DNA from: Leptolyngbya sp. Cla-17 | GTDB taxonomy: Bacteria; Cyanobacteriota; Cyanobacteriia; Leptolyngbyales; Leptolyngbyaceae | Reading direction: 5' to 3' | DNA length: 64,000 nucleotides | NCBI RefSeq assembly: GCF_016807185.1 | Contig: NZ_JAEVYN010000001.1 | Location: 1,116,001 to 1,180,000, forward strand | Part shown: piece after piece, positions 38,085 through 48,500 of the stretch | How the letters are laid out: the number at the start of each line of letters is the position of its first letter | Numbering within the stretch: the stretch's first letter is position 1 | Notes under the pieces: generated by a model | What the model saw: only the letters and a program-made list of their open reading frames with translations | The model's database searches: none | Told to the model about the DNA's origin: nothing | Program-made: the position numbers and the translations under genes

Positions 38085-40103
38085 TTATCGCAAGTGTTCT
38101 AGGCTAGGACGCACTTTCGCACGAATGGCGATCGCAGAAATGTTGTCATGACCATTGTAGCTATTTGCCAGTTCAATCAATTCCCCTACGCCTTTATCAA
38201 GATTAGTTTGAGAACTTAGCAACGGCTGTACGTGGGTTTCCCAATGATTTTCTAGTAAGTCATTGTCAGATAATCCATCGGAACAGAGCAGCAAGATCAT
38301 ATCTTCATTGAGTTCAAAAAACTGGACATCCGGTTTAACAAAAGGTTCATCCCGTGGTCCAAGTGCTTGAGTTAACTGATAAGCATCAGGGCGACTATAG
38401 GCAACGTCGGGGTCAACGCCTCGTTGAATTTCTCGCTGACCCACCTCATGGTCTACGGTCACCTGCTCCAAGCCTCGTTTGCGAGTGTAACGATAAAGTC
38501 GGCTATCCCCAACATGGGCAACTGCCACTTCTGTATCTTGAATCAAAACCACAACCAGGGTCGTCCCCATGCGTCCACTGCCAGAGCAAGCGTTTTCCTG
38601 GTTTACGTCATAGATCGCCTTGTTCGCACTTAGAACCGCTTCCGTCATCATTGCAACATTGGGCAAGTCATTAATCCCTGCGCTAGGAAAAGGAGAGTCC
38701 TGCCACTTCTCTTTGAAATATTTGCGAATTGTGTCTACGGCGAGGGCACTAGCAACTTCACCGCTGGCATGTCCACCCATCCCATCACACAAAATGTAAA
38801 GATTGCGAGCATGAATCGTCTTACCAGATGGGCTTTCTAGTTTGCTGACTTGAATATCGAGTCCAAAGTAGTCTTCGTTATGATCTCGTTGTCGCCCAAC
38901 ATCGGTGCGTCCCACTTCTTCCAGGTTAAAGAGTTGCATGGGTAAGACGATGGTTGGCATGTCGTCATTATCTAACGGATCATCATCTTCAGGAGGTAGC
39001 GTGACTGCCATGCCATCAGATACAGGGTCGGTTAACTGGTTGGCTGTTCCATTGACATCAAGATTTGAGGCTACCGCTACCGAACTAATGAAGGGCTCTA
39101 GCGGTTGGGTGGGCGGGCAAGCGTCAGGTTGCAATGAGTCTGCGATCGCTTCAATCCGCGATCGCACTGCATTCACCGTTTTCAAAGTACCATCTTCCAC
39201 ATCAGCTAAAAATTGAGATACAGGCTCTAGCTGAGTCCGTTGAGATTCTGCAAACATCGCCTGCCAATGCTTGCCTAAATGGTGTAGCGTCAGGATCTGC
39301 CCAGGAGGATTGGGATAAAGCCGCTGAAGCAGTAACGTGTCATCCTCAACATCTGCTCGTAAATTGCTAGAAATTAAGACGCTCTGTTGACATTGCCAGG
39401 GTTCCAACGCATGCCAAAGCTCTGTCATTTCATAAAGCCATTGCAGTACTTGCAGCAATGATGGAAACCGCTCTTGATCACACCATACATCCATTAAAAG
39501 CGGAAAGTGAGAACGATCTTCTAACAGTAATACATCTTGATCATTCCATTTCCAGGCGTTGTGAATGGCTGGCAGGACGGGATAGAGATCTCGATTGAGG
39601 GCAACATAGGGCTGGGCAACTTCTGGAATCGCCAGCGCATTCATTGAATCTGTCCACCCTTCTGCACCGGGAGTAGCAAATTCTAAAGCTGGATTCTGCG
39701 ATCCTGTTTCGTCCGAGTCCTGTTGCAATACCAGTGCTTCTAACAAGGACAACTGAAAGGGTTGGCAATCTAGCACTTGCAGTTGCCGTTCTCCCAATTC
39801 ATCAACTGCCGGAAGCGCATCGGTCAGCTCATAGCGTTGCTGGAGATCTAAGTATCCATTGGAGCCTGTCGCCAAAGCTGCGGTGTCCTTTGAAGGAGCT
39901 AGCTCAGCGGCAGGATAATGAGTCGATAGAATTGCCCACCATGTGACCCCAGCTATGGCATTGCAGACTTGACAATTCATTTGGTCGAACGGCACCAGAC
40001 TGCTGCACTCAGGGCAGGTATTTTGCACGAGAGAAGTCCCACACTTTTGGCAAAACTTGTTTGCCGTGGGATTTTCAAACTGACAATGGGGACAGACCAA
40101 CAT
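38085..40103 (-). CDS. PP2C-type protein phosphatase with N-terminal double zinc-ribbon
   Basis: A 672-residue protein. The N-terminus has several CxxC pairs (CPHC, FCQKCG, CPEC, CQVC; residues 4-50), which look like zinc-ribbons. A long middle region of unknown fold follows (to about residue 390). The C-terminal PP2C/SpoIIE-like domain shows the metal-binding aspartates in DHNEDYFG and ILCDGMGGHASGE, AHVGDSRLYRY, LLLCSDGLSDND and GHDNISAIAIRA. It should remove phosphate from Ser/Thr residues. It probably shares an operon with the FHA kinase directly downstream and may oppose it. Confidence 0.9.
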   Translation of the reverse strand: MLVCPHCQFENPTANKFCQKCGTSLVQNTCPECSSLVPFDQMNCQVCNAIAGVTWWAILSTHYPAAELAPSKDTAALATGSNGYLDLQQRYELTDALPAVDELGERQLQVLDCQPFQLSLLEALVLQQDSDETGSQNPALEFATPGAEGWTDSMNALAIPEVAQPYVALNRDLYPVLPAIHNAWKWNDQDVLLLEDRSHFPLLMDVWCDQERFPSLLQVLQWLYEMTELWHALEPWQCQQSVLISSNLRADVEDDTLLLQRLYPNPPGQILTLHHLGKHWQAMFAESQRTQLEPVSQFLADVEDGTLKTVNAVRSRIEAIADSLQPDACPPTQPLEPFISSVAVASNLDVNGTANQLTDPVSDGMAVTLPPEDDDPLDNDDMPTIVLPMQLFNLEEVGRTDVGRQRDHNEDYFGLDIQVSKLESPSGKTIHARNLYILCDGMGGHASGEVASALAVDTIRKYFKEKWQDSPFPSAGINDLPNVAMMTEAVLSANKAIYDVNQENACSGSGRMGTTLVVVLIQDTEVAVAHVGDSRLYRYTRKRGLEQVTVDHEVGQREIQRGVDPDVAYSRPDAYQLTQALGPRDEPFVKPDVQFFELNEDMILLLCSDGLSDNDLLENHWETHVQPLLSSQTNLDKGVGELIELANSYNGHDNISAIAIRAKVRPSLEHLR

Positions 40104-40499
40104 GATGAACTTTTCCTCAATTCCCGGCAGGTCAGATGATTAATGTCACGCAGGAACGGCTGTAATGGTGTCTTTTGCCTTTTTCTTAAAGAACACCTTA
40201 GAGAAAACCTTTTATCTTCTCTCAACAAACTGTAATAGCTTTTCTAGTGTCCATTGCAGAATTTTTGAGACGGTTCCCTTAGCAAATAAACCTGAAAACG
40301 AGAGTTTAATCTATTTAAACAGTATTCGCCAGATAAATCTCTGACTTACAGGTTGTTTGCAGATTATGAAGCTTTAAGAAATAGATTCTAAGGGGCGATC
40401 GCTGCTTAAAGTGACGGATTACTTCATCTTTAGTCTTAACAGATACTCATGCATTCTTCCTCTTTCAGGTATTTTCTGTATTAAGAATTTCAAATTTGA
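40104..40499. other. intergenic region between phosphatase and pseudouridine synthase genes
   Basis: About 400 A/T-rich bases with one HIP1 palindrome near 40398. No gene, RNA or clear terminator was recognised. It should contain the promoter of the phosphatase-kinase operon (minus strand). Confidence 0.5.
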
Positions 40500-41138
40500 C
40501 TATATCCGACACATTTCCTTCAATCCGGTTACTTCGGCACGGGTTAATTCACGCCATTGCCCCGGGTTTAGCCCTACTAGACTGAGTTCGGCGATCGCTA
40601 CACGAACCAGTCGCAGAGTTGGGAAGCCAATTGCAGCAGTCATCCGCCGCACCTGACGATTACGTCCTTCGGTCAAGGTTATTGCTAACCAAGCAGTGGG
40701 AATGGTTTTGCGGAAGCGAATCGGAGGATCGCGGGGTGGTAGAGGTGGTTGATCAGGCAACAACTCGATCGCAGCGGGACGAGTCTGGTAATCCTGTAAG
40801 GCAATGCCTTGCCGAAGCTGCTGGAGAGCGCATTCATCGGGCACACGCTCAACCTGCACCCAGTAAGTGCGAGGATGCCGAAACTTTGGGTCACTCAAAC
40901 GATGTTGAAGCTGCCCATGATTGGTGAGTAAAAGCAACCCTTCACTGTCATAGTCAAGCCGACCAACGGCATAGATATCAGGAATTGGAATGTAGGATTT
41001 GAGGGTGGGACGATTGCCCTCTGAATCGGTGAACTGGCAAAGAACGTTATAGGGCTTGTAGAACAGCACATAGCGATGCGGCTCTACCACCGCATTTTTT
41101 GGATTTGCCAGCTTAGCTGATTTTTTTCCCATGCCCAT
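40500..41138 (-). CDS. rluE: rRNA pseudouridine synthase, RluE/RsuA family
   Basis: A 212-residue enzyme that isomerises a uridine in ribosomal RNA to pseudouridine. It opens with the strand RYVLFYKPYNVLCQFT. The catalytic aspartate is in the motif GRLDYDSEGLLLLTN. The RsuA-family EGRNRQVRRMTAAIGFP motif follows near residue 165. No S4 domain is present, as in RluE (which modifies 23S rRNA). The N-terminal 20 residues are basic. The RluE assignment rests on domain layout and is not certain against other RsuA-like enzymes. It follows the DUF11 gene by 14 bases on the same strand. Confidence 0.82.
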   Translation of the reverse strand: MGMGKKSAKLANPKNAVVEPHRYVLFYKPYNVLCQFTDSEGNRPTLKSYIPIPDIYAVGRLDYDSEGLLLLTNHGQLQHRLSDPKFRHPRTYWVQVERVPDECALQQLRQGIALQDYQTRPAAIELLPDQPPLPPRDPPIRFRKTIPTAWLAITLTEGRNRQVRRMTAAIGFPTLRLVRVAIAELSLVGLNPGQWRELTRAEVTGLKEMCRI

Positions 41139-41152
41139 CGTTTCTACGGCTT

Positions 41153-42949
41153 CTATTCGATTTTGACCCGAAATTGAGCATATCCTACGTTGTTGCTAGG
41201 CGAATTGGGCAAATTGCCCAGGTTGAAAATGAGGGAGCCATTGGGGTTGTTTTGGTCGCTACAGGGATTGTTGGCAGGTAGGGGCGCTAGGGGAGTAAAA
41301 AATTCTCCAGCGATCGCCAAGGGTTGGCTGCCAATGCGAACGCGGTTAGTGCCAAAGATGAAGCGTGTACCGGGCGGAATTTGGTCGCATAGGTTGACTG
41401 CATTGATGTCTGTGCGCCCATCCGACAAGAAATAAACTGTATATTCCACTTCGTCGCCGGGTTGGAGCGGATTGCTACTGCTCAAACTTGCTGCGCCAAC
41501 GGGTGCGCCTTGGGGCACAAGTTGGCTCCAGCCCGGTGCTGTGTCGTCGGCACTGGTGATGACGAGTGCCCCAAAATTCACGCCACTGAGAGATACACCA
41601 CCCCGTAACACGTTGGTAATCCGTTTTGCCAAGCGCAACCGGGCAGGCCTTAGGGACACAGAGGTGGGGAGGTCTTCTCCCGCTCCACCAGGGTTACGAT
41701 CGCCATTTAAATCAGGATTAGTGCCGTCGGTAGAGCGATCGCTGATGGGTTCTCCACCAGGACTTAACCCTGTCGCGATCGCGGTATTTTGAAACGGTCC
41801 CAAATTCTCGGCTCCGTCACCCGGCGTGATAATCACTTCAAAGCTCACCGTGGCGCTGGTTTCTCCTGCCAAAGTATCAGTGCCGACCAACACGTTTTGA
41901 TCGGTCGTGCCATTAAACCCTGGATTGACCGTTAGCGTCGGGCTTCGCAAATTTCTGATCGCATTCACCGTTACCCCCGTAAACGCGATCGCCAAATTAT
42001 CTTGAAGCTGAAGATTACGAATGGCATATTGATTGGATGCGGTTGCTGGCGCAAAATTTTGCACTACTAACGTATAAGGAATGCTGAAAGTACCATCTGG
42101 ATTTTCTTGTGGGTTTCCAGCTTGTTTGGCGATTCCCAAATTGGGAACACATTCTCGCAATCCAGCTGCTGTGAAGCCAAAATCGTCTCCGAAAACAGTA
42201 TTCGCTTCATCAATAATTCGCAGTTCTAAAGCCGCTTGATCGGGCGTGGTTCTGAATAATCCCTGCACCCGTGTCCACTGTTGAGGAGTGGTGACAGTGA
42301 TACCCGCCAAGTTTGGCACAAACGCCGCCTCAGGTCCATTTGGCGGACCTGCCAAGTATCGAATCACAGGTGGAGCGCCCAATGTGCCTATGCTAAGCAA
42401 ATTGTAAAAGTAGGCGCTGAAGTTGTAGGCAACATTGGGCACCAATCCATTGACAACTTGTTGCCAGATCAAGGGGTCAGGAAAGGCAGATCCGCCTGCC
42501 ACGTTTTGAGCTGGGTTGGAGTAAAGGAACGTATTAGAGGGCGGAACTCGATTGAGCGGATCGCCCGGAAATGGGTTTGCTGTGACCACACCACCGGCAT
42601 ACACAATCGGGTAAGGCCCTCCTTGAATGGACAATCCACCAATTGGATCATTGGGATAGACGCTGTCTCCCCGATAGGGCAAATCGCTAGAAAATCCAAG
42701 GCTAGGGGGCACAGCAGCAGGCGCGGTTGCGACTCCATCGCCAGTACCTGCATTGCGGCTGAAGGTGCCATTGATCACAAAATTTCGACCACCTTCTTGG
42801 GTACCCCCTGGGCATCCCTGAGTTCCTTCAAATACTTGGGCACGAATCGGTTGAGCAGACAGCTGTAAAACAAGTGGCACAAGAAAACCACTGGCTACGG
42901 TAGAGAGAGCGATCGCCCTAACTGCGGTCGCTTGAAAAACGGAACCCAT
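41153..42949 (-). CDS. DUF11-domain secreted surface protein
   Basis: A 598-residue protein with a long signal peptide (residues 1-38, hydrophobic VASGFLVPLVLQL and an AQPIRA cleavage site). The N-terminal half is a carbohydrate-binding-like beta region (FVINGTFSRNAGTGDG, PLIWQQVVNGLVPNVAYNFS). The second half has two DUF11-type repeats (CVPNLGIAKQAGNPQENPDG and RLRLAKRITNVLRGG), ending in NVGYAQFRVKIE. Such proteins are exported and usually sit at the cell surface. A related 3' remnant lies just upstream, and a barrel/OmpA pair further upstream, so it probably belongs to that cluster. Confidence 0.8.
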   Translation of the reverse strand: MGSVFQATAVRAIALSTVASGFLVPLVLQLSAQPIRAQVFEGTQGCPGGTQEGGRNFVINGTFSRNAGTGDGVATAPAAVPPSLGFSSDLPYRGDSVYPNDPIGGLSIQGGPYPIVYAGGVVTANPFPGDPLNRVPPSNTFLYSNPAQNVAGGSAFPDPLIWQQVVNGLVPNVAYNFSAYFYNLLSIGTLGAPPVIRYLAGPPNGPEAAFVPNLAGITVTTPQQWTRVQGLFRTTPDQAALELRIIDEANTVFGDDFGFTAAGLRECVPNLGIAKQAGNPQENPDGTFSIPYTLVVQNFAPATASNQYAIRNLQLQDNLAIAFTGVTVNAIRNLRSPTLTVNPGFNGTTDQNVLVGTDTLAGETSATVSFEVIITPGDGAENLGPFQNTAIATGLSPGGEPISDRSTDGTNPDLNGDRNPGGAGEDLPTSVSLRPARLRLAKRITNVLRGGVSLSGVNFGALVITSADDTAPGWSQLVPQGAPVGAASLSSSNPLQPGDEVEYTVYFLSDGRTDINAVNLCDQIPPGTRFIFGTNRVRIGSQPLAIAGEFFTPLAPLPANNPCSDQNNPNGSLIFNLGNLPNSPSNNVGYAQFRVKIE

Positions 42950-43192
42950 TTTTTCCCTCGCATTTCAGCGTAAAACATGAGCGGCTTAAGGTGTAGATGC
43001 GCCCTGTCAAGCTAAAGGGGAGGAGGATGCGTTTCGCGCAGGGATAAAAACATCACCAAAATGCTAATTGCCTAAACACCTCCAAAAGCAGTAGCTCTAA
43101 CGCCGACCTCATGCGATCGCTAGAGTAAGAATTTAGATTCAGAATTTAGAAGTGTATCAGGTTTCAGATGCTAAGTTTAAGACTCTGCGGTG

Positions 43193-43360
43193 CTAATTGA
43201 TCCTGACTCGAAAGCGGACAAAGCCCACATTGACTGCTGGCGTACTGGGCACCTCGCTTAAGTTGAAAATGACTGCTCTATTATCTCCCTGATTGGGCAA
43301 CTGGCTAGTGAAGCCGGTTGAAGGGTTAAGTTCGGGATTGTGAAGCACCAGGCGGCAATA
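43193..43360 (-). pseudogene. 3' remnant of a second DUF11 protein gene
   Basis: Between the OmpA-like gene and the DUF11 gene a minus-strand frame of about 55 codons reads NRAVIFNLSEVPSTPAVNVG and ends in FVRFRVRIN before a stop. It matches the last residues of the neighbouring DUF11 protein (GSLIFNLGNLPNSPSNNVG and AQFRVKIE) with clear but diverged identity. An in-frame stop occurs at the upstream edge. The remnant therefore looks like the end of a lost paralogue, not a recent copy. Confidence 0.78.
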
Positions 43361-43367
43361 GAATCAA

Positions 43368-45563
43368 TCAGCGTTCAATTTGCAGGTCATCTTCCTGAAC
43401 GATGATTTCGATGTCGCGAACGTCTTTGTAGAGAAATTCGGCGCGGCGATCGCGGGCAAAGTCCAGCTTATTTCTGCCAGGGGTTGCCGGTTGACGTTCC
43501 CCCACAGAGCGGATGGTCATGCGCTCAGCCGCAATCCCTTTTCTGAGTAAGTAGTTGCGGGTGTTCTGGGCACGCCGTGCGCCCAACGCCAGGTTATAAG
43601 CATCGGTAGCGCGGGGATCAGTGTGTCCCACAATGCTGACCAAAACCATAGGGTTTTCTTGCAACACTTGGGCAATTCGATCCAGAACTCTAGCGCTGGC
43701 GGGACTGATAAAGTCTTTATCCAGGGCAAAGTGGATGCTTCGGGGCACCTTTAGCACAATCGGCGTGGACACAGTAGGAGGCTCCGGTGGCGGCGGTGAA
43801 AGGGTGACACAGCGTGGTGCAGAGGTGGGTGAGACCGGGCGGGTTGAGTCTGTGCTGCTGGCTGCAATTGCCCGAATCTGAGCGGGAACCGCAGGCTCGG
43901 AGGTGCCATAGCGCGGATCAGTGGCGATCGCGCTAATTTGTTCACCTAGTTTCAAGCCGCTGAGGGCGGCGGTAAATTCGCCCTTGCTGTCGGTTTCCGC
44001 TTTGGCGATTGGCTCAGTTAAGGAGTTTTCGCTGCCAGCACTGGTCACTCGATAAATTTCAATGGCTGAGCCAGGATCCGCTTTGCCGTAAATTTGGATG
44101 GGCGCGGTTTGGGGCTGTCCATCAGTACTGGCGAGGGCGACGAAGTTGCGGGTGATGAACTGGGGCGGAGCGATCGCGGCGTTCCCCGTCTCCAAACGGC
44201 GGAAGAAATTATTGCGGGGTGGATTCAAGCCATCCCCCACCTGATAATCCAGCACATTCGTATTTTGCTGGGTCAACAAGTCGATGCTCAGCCCTTCTAA
44301 GCCAATAAAGCGATTTCCAGTAATGATTGCCCGTTGACTGTGAGGCACCGCCGCCACAACCACCCCAGGACCCGTTTGATAACTCACCTGATTATCAGTC
44401 ACCTGATGATTATTGCCCATCAGGTACACGGCAGCGCGGCGCAGACGACGACCGTTATAGGTGATTTGGTTCTCGCGAATTTGCACCGCACCATCGGGCT
44501 TAAACAAATACACAGCGCTGCCATCGTTGCCACAAATCACATTGCCCGTAATCTGAGCCTGGTCAACATTGCCTTCTAGCCGAATTGCATCGGGCATGCC
44601 GGCTACACCGTTCGCCAAAATAGCATTTTCGGTGACCCGTAAATCTGTCGCTTTCACCGAGGTAATGATGGCGCTACCCTCGTGATCGGCAATCCAGTTA
44701 CGCCGAATGATGGTGCCTGTGCCGTTGAAGACAGACACCCCAAAGGCAGAGCGAATTCCGGTGGTGCGCCCCGAACCATCAGCAGACGGAGGAATGCCCA
44801 GCCAGTTATTTTCAATCAGGGTGCCTTTTGGCGGCAGATCATCGGGATAGAAAGGGGCAAAATTGGCTGGAATCCGCTGTTTGCGAATATCTGCCGGCGG
44901 CAAACGATGGGCAATAAAAATGTCCGCAGGTGGCGTTGTCGGGGTGTTGGGTGTAGCCCGAGAGGGCTCTTCATGGTTGGAAGTAAACCCATAGAGGCTT
45001 AAGCCCCGGATGGTCACGTCATCGGCTGCTACCGTTAAACCGCGAAAGATCAACGCGCCGTCAGCCGGGGTGATTGCTACCGTCGGAATAGGCAGGGGCA
45101 ATTCGATAATTGCGGAGCGATCGCCCTTGTATCCGGGCTGTGTCGCACCATCAATGATCAATCCTGTGGCAAGCGGCGGTAATTCCTCAGCTAAGCGAAT
45201 GGTGGTGTCGCCCGTTAAGTTAAAGTCAATCCGCGATCGCTCGGTGCTAGGGCTAACTTGCATTTTTTCAGCATCGCTCAGCCTATCCATAGGCAATGTG
45301 CCATTCACAATCGAAATCGCTTCTCGCAGCGTCATCTCGGCATTGGGCTGAATTCCATCTTTGGCACTATTCACAATCACTCGCAGCAGGCGATCGGGTT
45401 GCGCCAAGGCTGAGGTTGCTGATGCGATCGCTAGAAAAGATGCGATTACAGAAATTCCCGGTCGAACCGAGCGTTTTGCACAATCCCTAAGAAAATTGCG
45501 CCAAGCCACAAAGCAAGATTTCGGCTGACTGCTGTGCAAATGATTCACTCCTCTTTTGATCAC
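43368..45563 (-). CDS. OmpA-family peptidoglycan-binding protein with beta-helix domain
   Basis: A 731-residue exported protein. The signal peptide lies around residues 36-54 (ISVIASFLAIASATSALAQ). A right-handed beta-helix region covers about 60-420 (repeated turns such as NAILANGVAGMPDAIRLEGN and ITGNVICGNDGSAV). An Ig-like segment and a Pro-rich linker follow. The C-terminal OmpA domain (about 610-715) has FALDKDFISPASARVLD and VGHTDPRATDAYNLALGARR, which bind diaminopimelate of peptidoglycan. It starts with GTG overlapping the stop of the barrel gene (GTGA), so the two are translationally coupled. It probably fixes the surface system to the wall. Confidence 0.82.
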   Translation of the reverse strand: MIKRGVNHLHSSQPKSCFVAWRNFLRDCAKRSVRPGISVIASFLAIASATSALAQPDRLLRVIVNSAKDGIQPNAEMTLREAISIVNGTLPMDRLSDAEKMQVSPSTERSRIDFNLTGDTTIRLAEELPPLATGLIIDGATQPGYKGDRSAIIELPLPIPTVAITPADGALIFRGLTVAADDVTIRGLSLYGFTSNHEEPSRATPNTPTTPPADIFIAHRLPPADIRKQRIPANFAPFYPDDLPPKGTLIENNWLGIPPSADGSGRTTGIRSAFGVSVFNGTGTIIRRNWIADHEGSAIITSVKATDLRVTENAILANGVAGMPDAIRLEGNVDQAQITGNVICGNDGSAVYLFKPDGAVQIRENQITYNGRRLRRAAVYLMGNNHQVTDNQVSYQTGPGVVVAAVPHSQRAIITGNRFIGLEGLSIDLLTQQNTNVLDYQVGDGLNPPRNNFFRRLETGNAAIAPPQFITRNFVALASTDGQPQTAPIQIYGKADPGSAIEIYRVTSAGSENSLTEPIAKAETDSKGEFTAALSGLKLGEQISAIATDPRYGTSEPAVPAQIRAIAASSTDSTRPVSPTSAPRCVTLSPPPPEPPTVSTPIVLKVPRSIHFALDKDFISPASARVLDRIAQVLQENPMVLVSIVGHTDPRATDAYNLALGARRAQNTRNYLLRKGIAAERMTIRSVGERQPATPGRNKLDFARDRRAEFLYKDVRDIEIIVQEDDLQIER

Positions 45564-48500
45564 TGCGCCACCTCCTCAGCAGTTTGGGATGCTACAGGCG
45601 CTTGAATGAAATTAGATGATGGCAAGCTAGAAGATGGGGGAGTCGTATTCGGTTGATTTGCCAGCGGCTTCACCAGAGACTCTTGCTGTTGCGGTGGAGC
45701 CACTTTGCGACCGGGCAAGGTAACGCCGAATCCGCTCAGCAGTTGATCTAGCTTCAGGCTGAGGGTAACGTACACCCCGTCTTTATTGCGACTCAGGTCG
45801 CGATCGTTTGCTTGCCCGAAGTTGTAACCCAGCGCCACTCGCAGGTTGGGGTTGAGGTAATAGCCCGCTTCCACCGCCAACCCCACTTCATCAAAACCGA
45901 TCATCGATTGACTAATCCAGCGCACCTCACCCGCTACGTCTATCCGATAGCCAAGACGATAGGCAGCCCGAAGTTGCCCCAAGGTAATAGAATTGGTGCC
46001 CAGCAAATCTTTTGCTAGATAAGACTTGGTGCTTCGTAGCGCAAACTTGCCGTAGAATTCCCAGCGCCAGTTTGGTGCATAAATTGTTTCTAGTGCTACC
46101 AGATGCACGTTAGACCCAGTGCCCGTGCCAAACAAAATCGTATCGGGCGTAAGGGCAGGGTTTTGGCGATATTCATAGCGCAATAGGGCGTTAAATTTAT
46201 CATTGCTTGGGTTGCGGTATGCCATACCTAGCTTCAGATTGACCGTATCTGCCAAGCCGGAATTCGTCAGCAGTTGGTTGGCAAAATTGCCCTGCTGATA
46301 ACGCCCTAAAACAGTAAATGAATCAGATAACTTTCCGGCTGCTCCCGCCGAAATGACCATCGTGTCATTGCTACCTTCCCCATCACGATATTCAAATCGA
46401 CCGTTGGCTTTGAAATTAGGATTGTCGATGTAATCTAGCCCAACGTTATAGCTGGTGTAGGCTGAAAGTCCCAAGGAAGATGCGCTTTGCCCTGCCGCGA
46501 TCGGTTGGAGAAACTGCTGCCCCGCAGCGGTGTAAGGAACCACATCCCCCGAAATTCGCTCTAAGCCCAGGCTGGCCCGTAAGCCTGGTGCAATTAAAAC
46601 ACGGTGACTCATCCCCATTGCCGCCTGACTGGACCAGCCATTAATTCCATTGATTAAGGAATAGCGGTTAGTAAAGGTGGTGTCATCGGACAGGCGCTTG
46701 TCCGACAAAATATCCAGGCTGGTGAATGAGTTATCTCTCAGTTGGGCGGTGCTGCCAATAAACTGCTGTGCCAGACGCACAGTGACATCTTTGTCTGCTG
46801 CCCAATCTAAGCCGATTGTTGTGCGGTTGGGATACAGTGGGTCAGGGCTATTGCCCAGATTGCGCTCATCTTGAACCCGGAAGGTGAGGGCTTTGAGAAT
46901 GGGATAGTTAAGCCGAGAAATGAACTGGTTTGTATCAGCCTCTAGCAATTGAGGAAAAACGCGATCTTGACGCGATCGCCGGACAAAATCCACGCCTAGC
47001 TCAATCGGTCCCAACTTTTGCAGCACTCCCGCCCGCACTGTGGTGAGACTGTTATCTACCCTGCTGCCTGGAATTGGCTCAGTGGTGGGATTAAACAAAT
47101 CTCCAAAGCCTGATCGGGTGATTGCAGTAATGCCCCGCACCGCAGGCGCAATCCCAAAGTTGACTTCTCGATCAAACTGCACCGTTGCCTGAGTGGTTGG
47201 GGTGATTTTGGCTGCAACTTCTGCCCCATAACGGGTTTGCCCTGGCGTAAAGCTAGCTGAGGCATTATTCACAAAGCCAGATTCAACGGAGCGATAGAAC
47301 GTCTTGCCCACCACTCCACGAATCAGGGTGCCTAACAGTTCAAATCGATAGGCATAGCCGCCAATGTCGCCTCGAAAAATCGAGTCGAAGTCAGAACGCG
47401 CCACTTCTCCAGTCAGTTGTGCATCTTTGCCCAAAGAGACCAAAAGATCCCCGCCATAAAGCTGAAATCGCTGATCGCCCTGGTTTTCTTGGAGGTAAGT
47501 GACCCCTGCCCAAATTTCTTTGCCCAGTTCTCGCGAAAAATTGTATTGGGCACGTCCAGCGTAGAGTTTGCCGCCATCTTTGAGATCTTCAAACTGGTAG
47601 GTGGCAATAATTCGGCGAACCAACGTGCGACCAAACGGATCAAATTCCAGGGCGTTGACGGTGCGCCGAAAGATAATTGCGCCGCGATCGTAATCAATAT
47701 CGTAATCCGTGCCGCGATACAGTGGCTTACGCTCGACCACAGTGCCAGGACGGTTAAATTCTTCTGTTTCCAAGAAGATGTTCTCGCTGCCTCTAGTCAG
47801 CAAACGACGAGATAGATAATAGTAGCCGCTGGTGCCGTTAGGGGCGATCGCGTCTCGCTGAAACCCGCTGATGTTGTTGGCATACATCCCCGTCAGTTGC
47901 AAATCGCCCAGATTGTAGTTGAGCTTAAATCCATGCAGTTGGCGCGTGGTGCCGGTATAAAACTGCGAGGCTCTGGCAAACTCTGAAGTGGTATAGTCGC
48001 CCCACATGGCAAAGTCTGACCCTGCACCAATCGTGGGCGACGTGCGCTCTAGCTTGAAGTACACACTGTCGATCGAAGGCGTGAGGTAATCAACGGTGGA
48101 ACTGTCGCCATAAACCGGATAGACCTGATCGCAAAATTGCGGATCCCGGAACAGCCGCGTTGCCCCAGAGCAGTCTTTATTTAAGGCGCGCTGGTTGTTG
48201 AAGGCTCCAGTAAACAGCCACTCTCCAATTCGACCTTGAGCAAAGGCTGCCGTGCTGAAATCAACTCGATAGCCTCCCTCTAATAGACTAGGGCGCAAAT
48301 AATCTTCAAAACTGCCAAAGTAATCTAGCCCCCCTTGCCCTAACCGAAGATTGACTGCACCAGACAAGATAAAGGGGCGGAGATTGGTAATAAATTCGAC
48401 TTGGCTATAGGCTTCTAAAGCCTTGTCTGCTGGATTGGGAGCCAGAAGATAGGGCGGTTTGTTCAAGTCTGGAAAGGGCACAACGGGCTGTTTCCGTTCT

